From Bryobacteraceae bacterium (GTDB taxonomy: Bacteria; Acidobacteriota; Terriglobia; Bryobacterales; Bryobacteraceae), in NCBI GenBank assembly GCA_026002875.1, contig BPGE01000001.1, positions 4,526,001-4,590,000 of the forward strand: 64,000 nt of DNA. The letters are read 5' to 3'. The position numbers and the translations under genes were made by a program. Shown here in pieces: positions 63,501 to 64,000 of this stretch (position 1 is the stretch's first letter; each line of letters starts with the position of its first letter). The notes under the pieces are model-generated. The model was not told where the DNA came from, made no database searches, and was given only the letters and a program-made list of their open reading frames with translations.

Positions 63501-63744
63501 CCCAGAGGTCGCCGCGTCCGGACTGCGCCAGCGCAGCCGTGCTGGACACGATGACGCGGTATGCGGTCTGGCGGAGATTCCGGGCGCCTGGCCTGGCTGC
63601 TTCCAGTTTCCAGCTCAGGCGTGGCGCAGTTTCATCGATGCCCAGCGGATCTTTTCGATACTCGGTGCGCAGGCCGGCCGGTTTGAGAGAAGCCGCCTGT
63701 CCGATGGCGGCGCACAGAAGAAGGGCGGGAACGATTCGGGTCAT
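60562..63744 (-). CDS. Secreted alpha-L-rhamnosidase, GH78
   Basis: 1060 residues from the ATG at 63744, with GGAG 10 nt upstream and a signal peptide (about 1-18). Fibronectin-like and beta-sandwich N-terminal domains (about 20-480) precede an (alpha/alpha)6 barrel with the general acid region in DCPQRDEKQGWLGD and a second acidic site in TTIWELWNGDTAD, both GH78 hallmarks. A C-terminal beta domain closes it. It releases terminal rhamnose from plant pectin (rhamnogalacturonan) or flavonoid glycosides in the periplasm or outside. Single-gene unit; convergent with the VWA gene. Confidence 0.93.
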   Translation of the reverse strand: MTRIVPALLLCAAIGQAASLKPAGLRTEYRKDPLGIDETAPRLSWKLEAARPGARNLRQTAYRVIVSSTAALAQSGRGDLWDTGRVESSQNTHIAYQGKPLVSGQPVWWRVMVWDQDGQPSSWSETARWSMGLLKPEDWKGKWIGRDEKTYYKDPHSPFQWLKEAQWIWFDEGDPARQAPAETRRFRARLTLPAGRPLKTATFVLGADNSFELTVNGEFAGKGNNPTLPMVLHIEPWLKPGENELLVVARNTREDQAGVLGALKIEFASGEPMMFYTGAHWEALRKDDEGWKPAKALGPYGMDPWGEVGLREEQALPARMLRKEFDVQPRLRRATAYVAGLGLSELYLNGAKAGDDVLSPGLTEYEKRVFYVTHDITAMLKPGRNAVGLWLGNGRYWQPRRRVPIPSRGYGYPKAIAQIELEYEGGRKEIVVTDETWKLTTEGPIRANNEYDGEVYDARMELPGWAQPGFDDSRWEAAQLVEAPGGALRAQMAEPLRVIETLAPKTVKELRPGVFIYDLGQNMVGWVRLKVQGPAGTRVQLRLAESLRENGDLYVDNLRGARAWLTYILKGGGAEVWEPRFTYHGFRYIEVTGYPGKPGLDAVEGRVVHDAMPRAGEWESSHSLLNRIHHNIYWGIRGNYRSIPTDCPQRDEKQGWLGDRSVVSLSESYLFDVAAFYTKWIQDIADSQRPTGSIPDVAPTYWVLYNDGIVWPSTYVLAPQMVYRQYGDRRIIERHYEGMKKWVDYMRQFLKDGIMPRNTYGDWCVPPEDPKLIHSKDPARITAGPLLSTAYYHQMVKYVSANARMLGRNDDAAELDKLAAQLKEAFLRTWYKPQEARFDNGTQTSSVLPLAFDMVPGEDRGRVFDRLIEKIEKESNNHVGVGLVGAQWLMRTLSDNGRPDVALAISTQTTYPGWGYMVEKGATTIWELWNGDTADPAMNSMNHVMQIGDLAVWMYEYLAGIRPDPEKPGFQRILIKPYALKGLDHVKATYRSLHGPIQSFWRRDGRTLQMEVTIPPNTTAAIYVPSTGKVTESGGLKPARVEQGYTVFETGSGTYRFTAE

Positions 63745-63812
63745 GATACGGCGCTCCTCAATTGGAGGCGGCGGCTGCCCATCGCAGCGCCGCCTGACGA
63801 CACTGCATCTTA

Positions 63813-64000
63813 TCAACCCCTGCGCAGATCCGCGCGGGCCGCTCCGCGCCGCCAGCAGCCGGGCTCGTGCGCGTCGATGAGGCCCATGGCCTGCATGAAG
63901 GACTCGACTGTGACCGGTCCGACGAAGGTCCAGCCGCGCCGCTTCAGCTCGCGCGCCAGCTCGCGCGGCTCGCGCCCCTCGAAGGACCAGAAAAAACGGT
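63813..64000 (-). CDS. tag: DNA-3-methyladenine glycosylase I, C-terminal fragment (cut by window edge)
   Basis: The last 62 codons of a gene entering from the right edge. The residues RFFWSFEGRE, RELKRRGWTFVGPVTV and SFMQAMGLIDAHEPGC match the C-terminal half of Tag, including a His and Cys near the end (HEPGC) that are zinc ligands in this family. It removes 3-methyladenine from alkylated DNA. The start is beyond 64000. It ends 68 bp upstream of the rhamnosidase start on the same strand. Confidence 0.9.
   Translation of the reverse strand, partial: RFFWSFEGREPRELARELKRRGWTFVGPVTVESFMQAMGLIDAHEPGCWRRGAARADLRRG

Noticed and set aside
1-64000. Search for tRNA, rRNA, CRISPR, insertion sequences, phage or integrase genes
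   Set aside because: No cloverleaf-like intergenic segment, repeat-spacer array, transposase-like ORF or flanking direct repeats were seen; intergenic space is too short for most of these.

Overview
The window is a 64 kb, high-GC, gene-dense bacterial chromosome segment with no rRNA, tRNA, CRISPR array, insertion sequence or phage gene that I could find. It looks like an Acidobacteriota genome, probably the Bryobacterales/Solibacter side. The evidence for this is an 805-residue duplicated MacB/FtsX permease of the ADOP type, a VWFA-related protein with a Tat-like signal, a giant DUF5107-TPR protein, many Tat or lipoprotein signals, and a complete Tol-Pal operon. The taxonomic call is an inference. 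No gap between genes exceeds 170 bp.

Layout. 1-3005 holds the end of an SDR dehydrogenase, an MFS carrier and an Old Yellow Enzyme-type reductase (catabolic flavour). 3015-9019 (minus) is an EAL/GGDEF signalling protein followed by a MacAB-like tripartite export set (adaptor, ATPase, ADOP permease). 9113-18014 (minus) is one long co-directional block: tolQ-tolR-tolA/tonB-tolB-pal-cpoB, then a DeoC-fold protein lacking its catalytic lysines, aroDE, a 65-residue coupled small protein and an amidase-fold protein lacking its catalytic triad. 18149-25441 has recN, a sugar-isomerase gene with a LacI-type operator, a small PGPGW-like membrane protein, an aroG-type DAHP synthase and uvrA. 25450-28744 is a plus-strand run (deoxyhypusine-synthase-like protein, CPBP protease, mtnA, thioredoxin-like protein).

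28774-31641 (minus) encodes rlpA, then a sigma-54 activator translationally coupled to a GT4 glycosyltransferase. At 31722-31970 lies a compact transcription unit with a near-consensus promoter, a 26-codon lysine/alanine-repeat peptide and a strong intrinsic terminator. 31969-37061 carries a MidA-type methyltransferase, two uncharacterised proteins, and the ribosome-linked GTPases der and typA. 37131-43249 has DUF5107-TPR, two Tat-signal oxidoreductase/isomerase-like proteins and a cyclase. 43260-47177 has a PadR regulator with tandem operator dyads, its overlapping membrane-protein partner, a divergent SDR and a secreted matrixin. 47212-53445 has a quinone oxidoreductase, a radical SAM protein, acetate kinase, a TauE permease and two URO-D-superfamily proteins. 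53513-60533 runs queD, a SagB-type nitroreductase and a tightly packed three-gene cassette of unknown function (TPR protein, 500-residue protein, VWA protein). 60562-64000 holds a GH78 rhamnosidase and the 3' end of tag.

The most interesting items are the lysine-rich micro-gene, the two catalytically dead enzyme homologues flanking aroDE downstream of Tol-Pal, the TPR-VWA cassette, and several readable regulatory sites (LacI operator, PadR dyads, leaderless-looking recN and uvrA). All functional statements are sequence-reading inferences; no database search was run.
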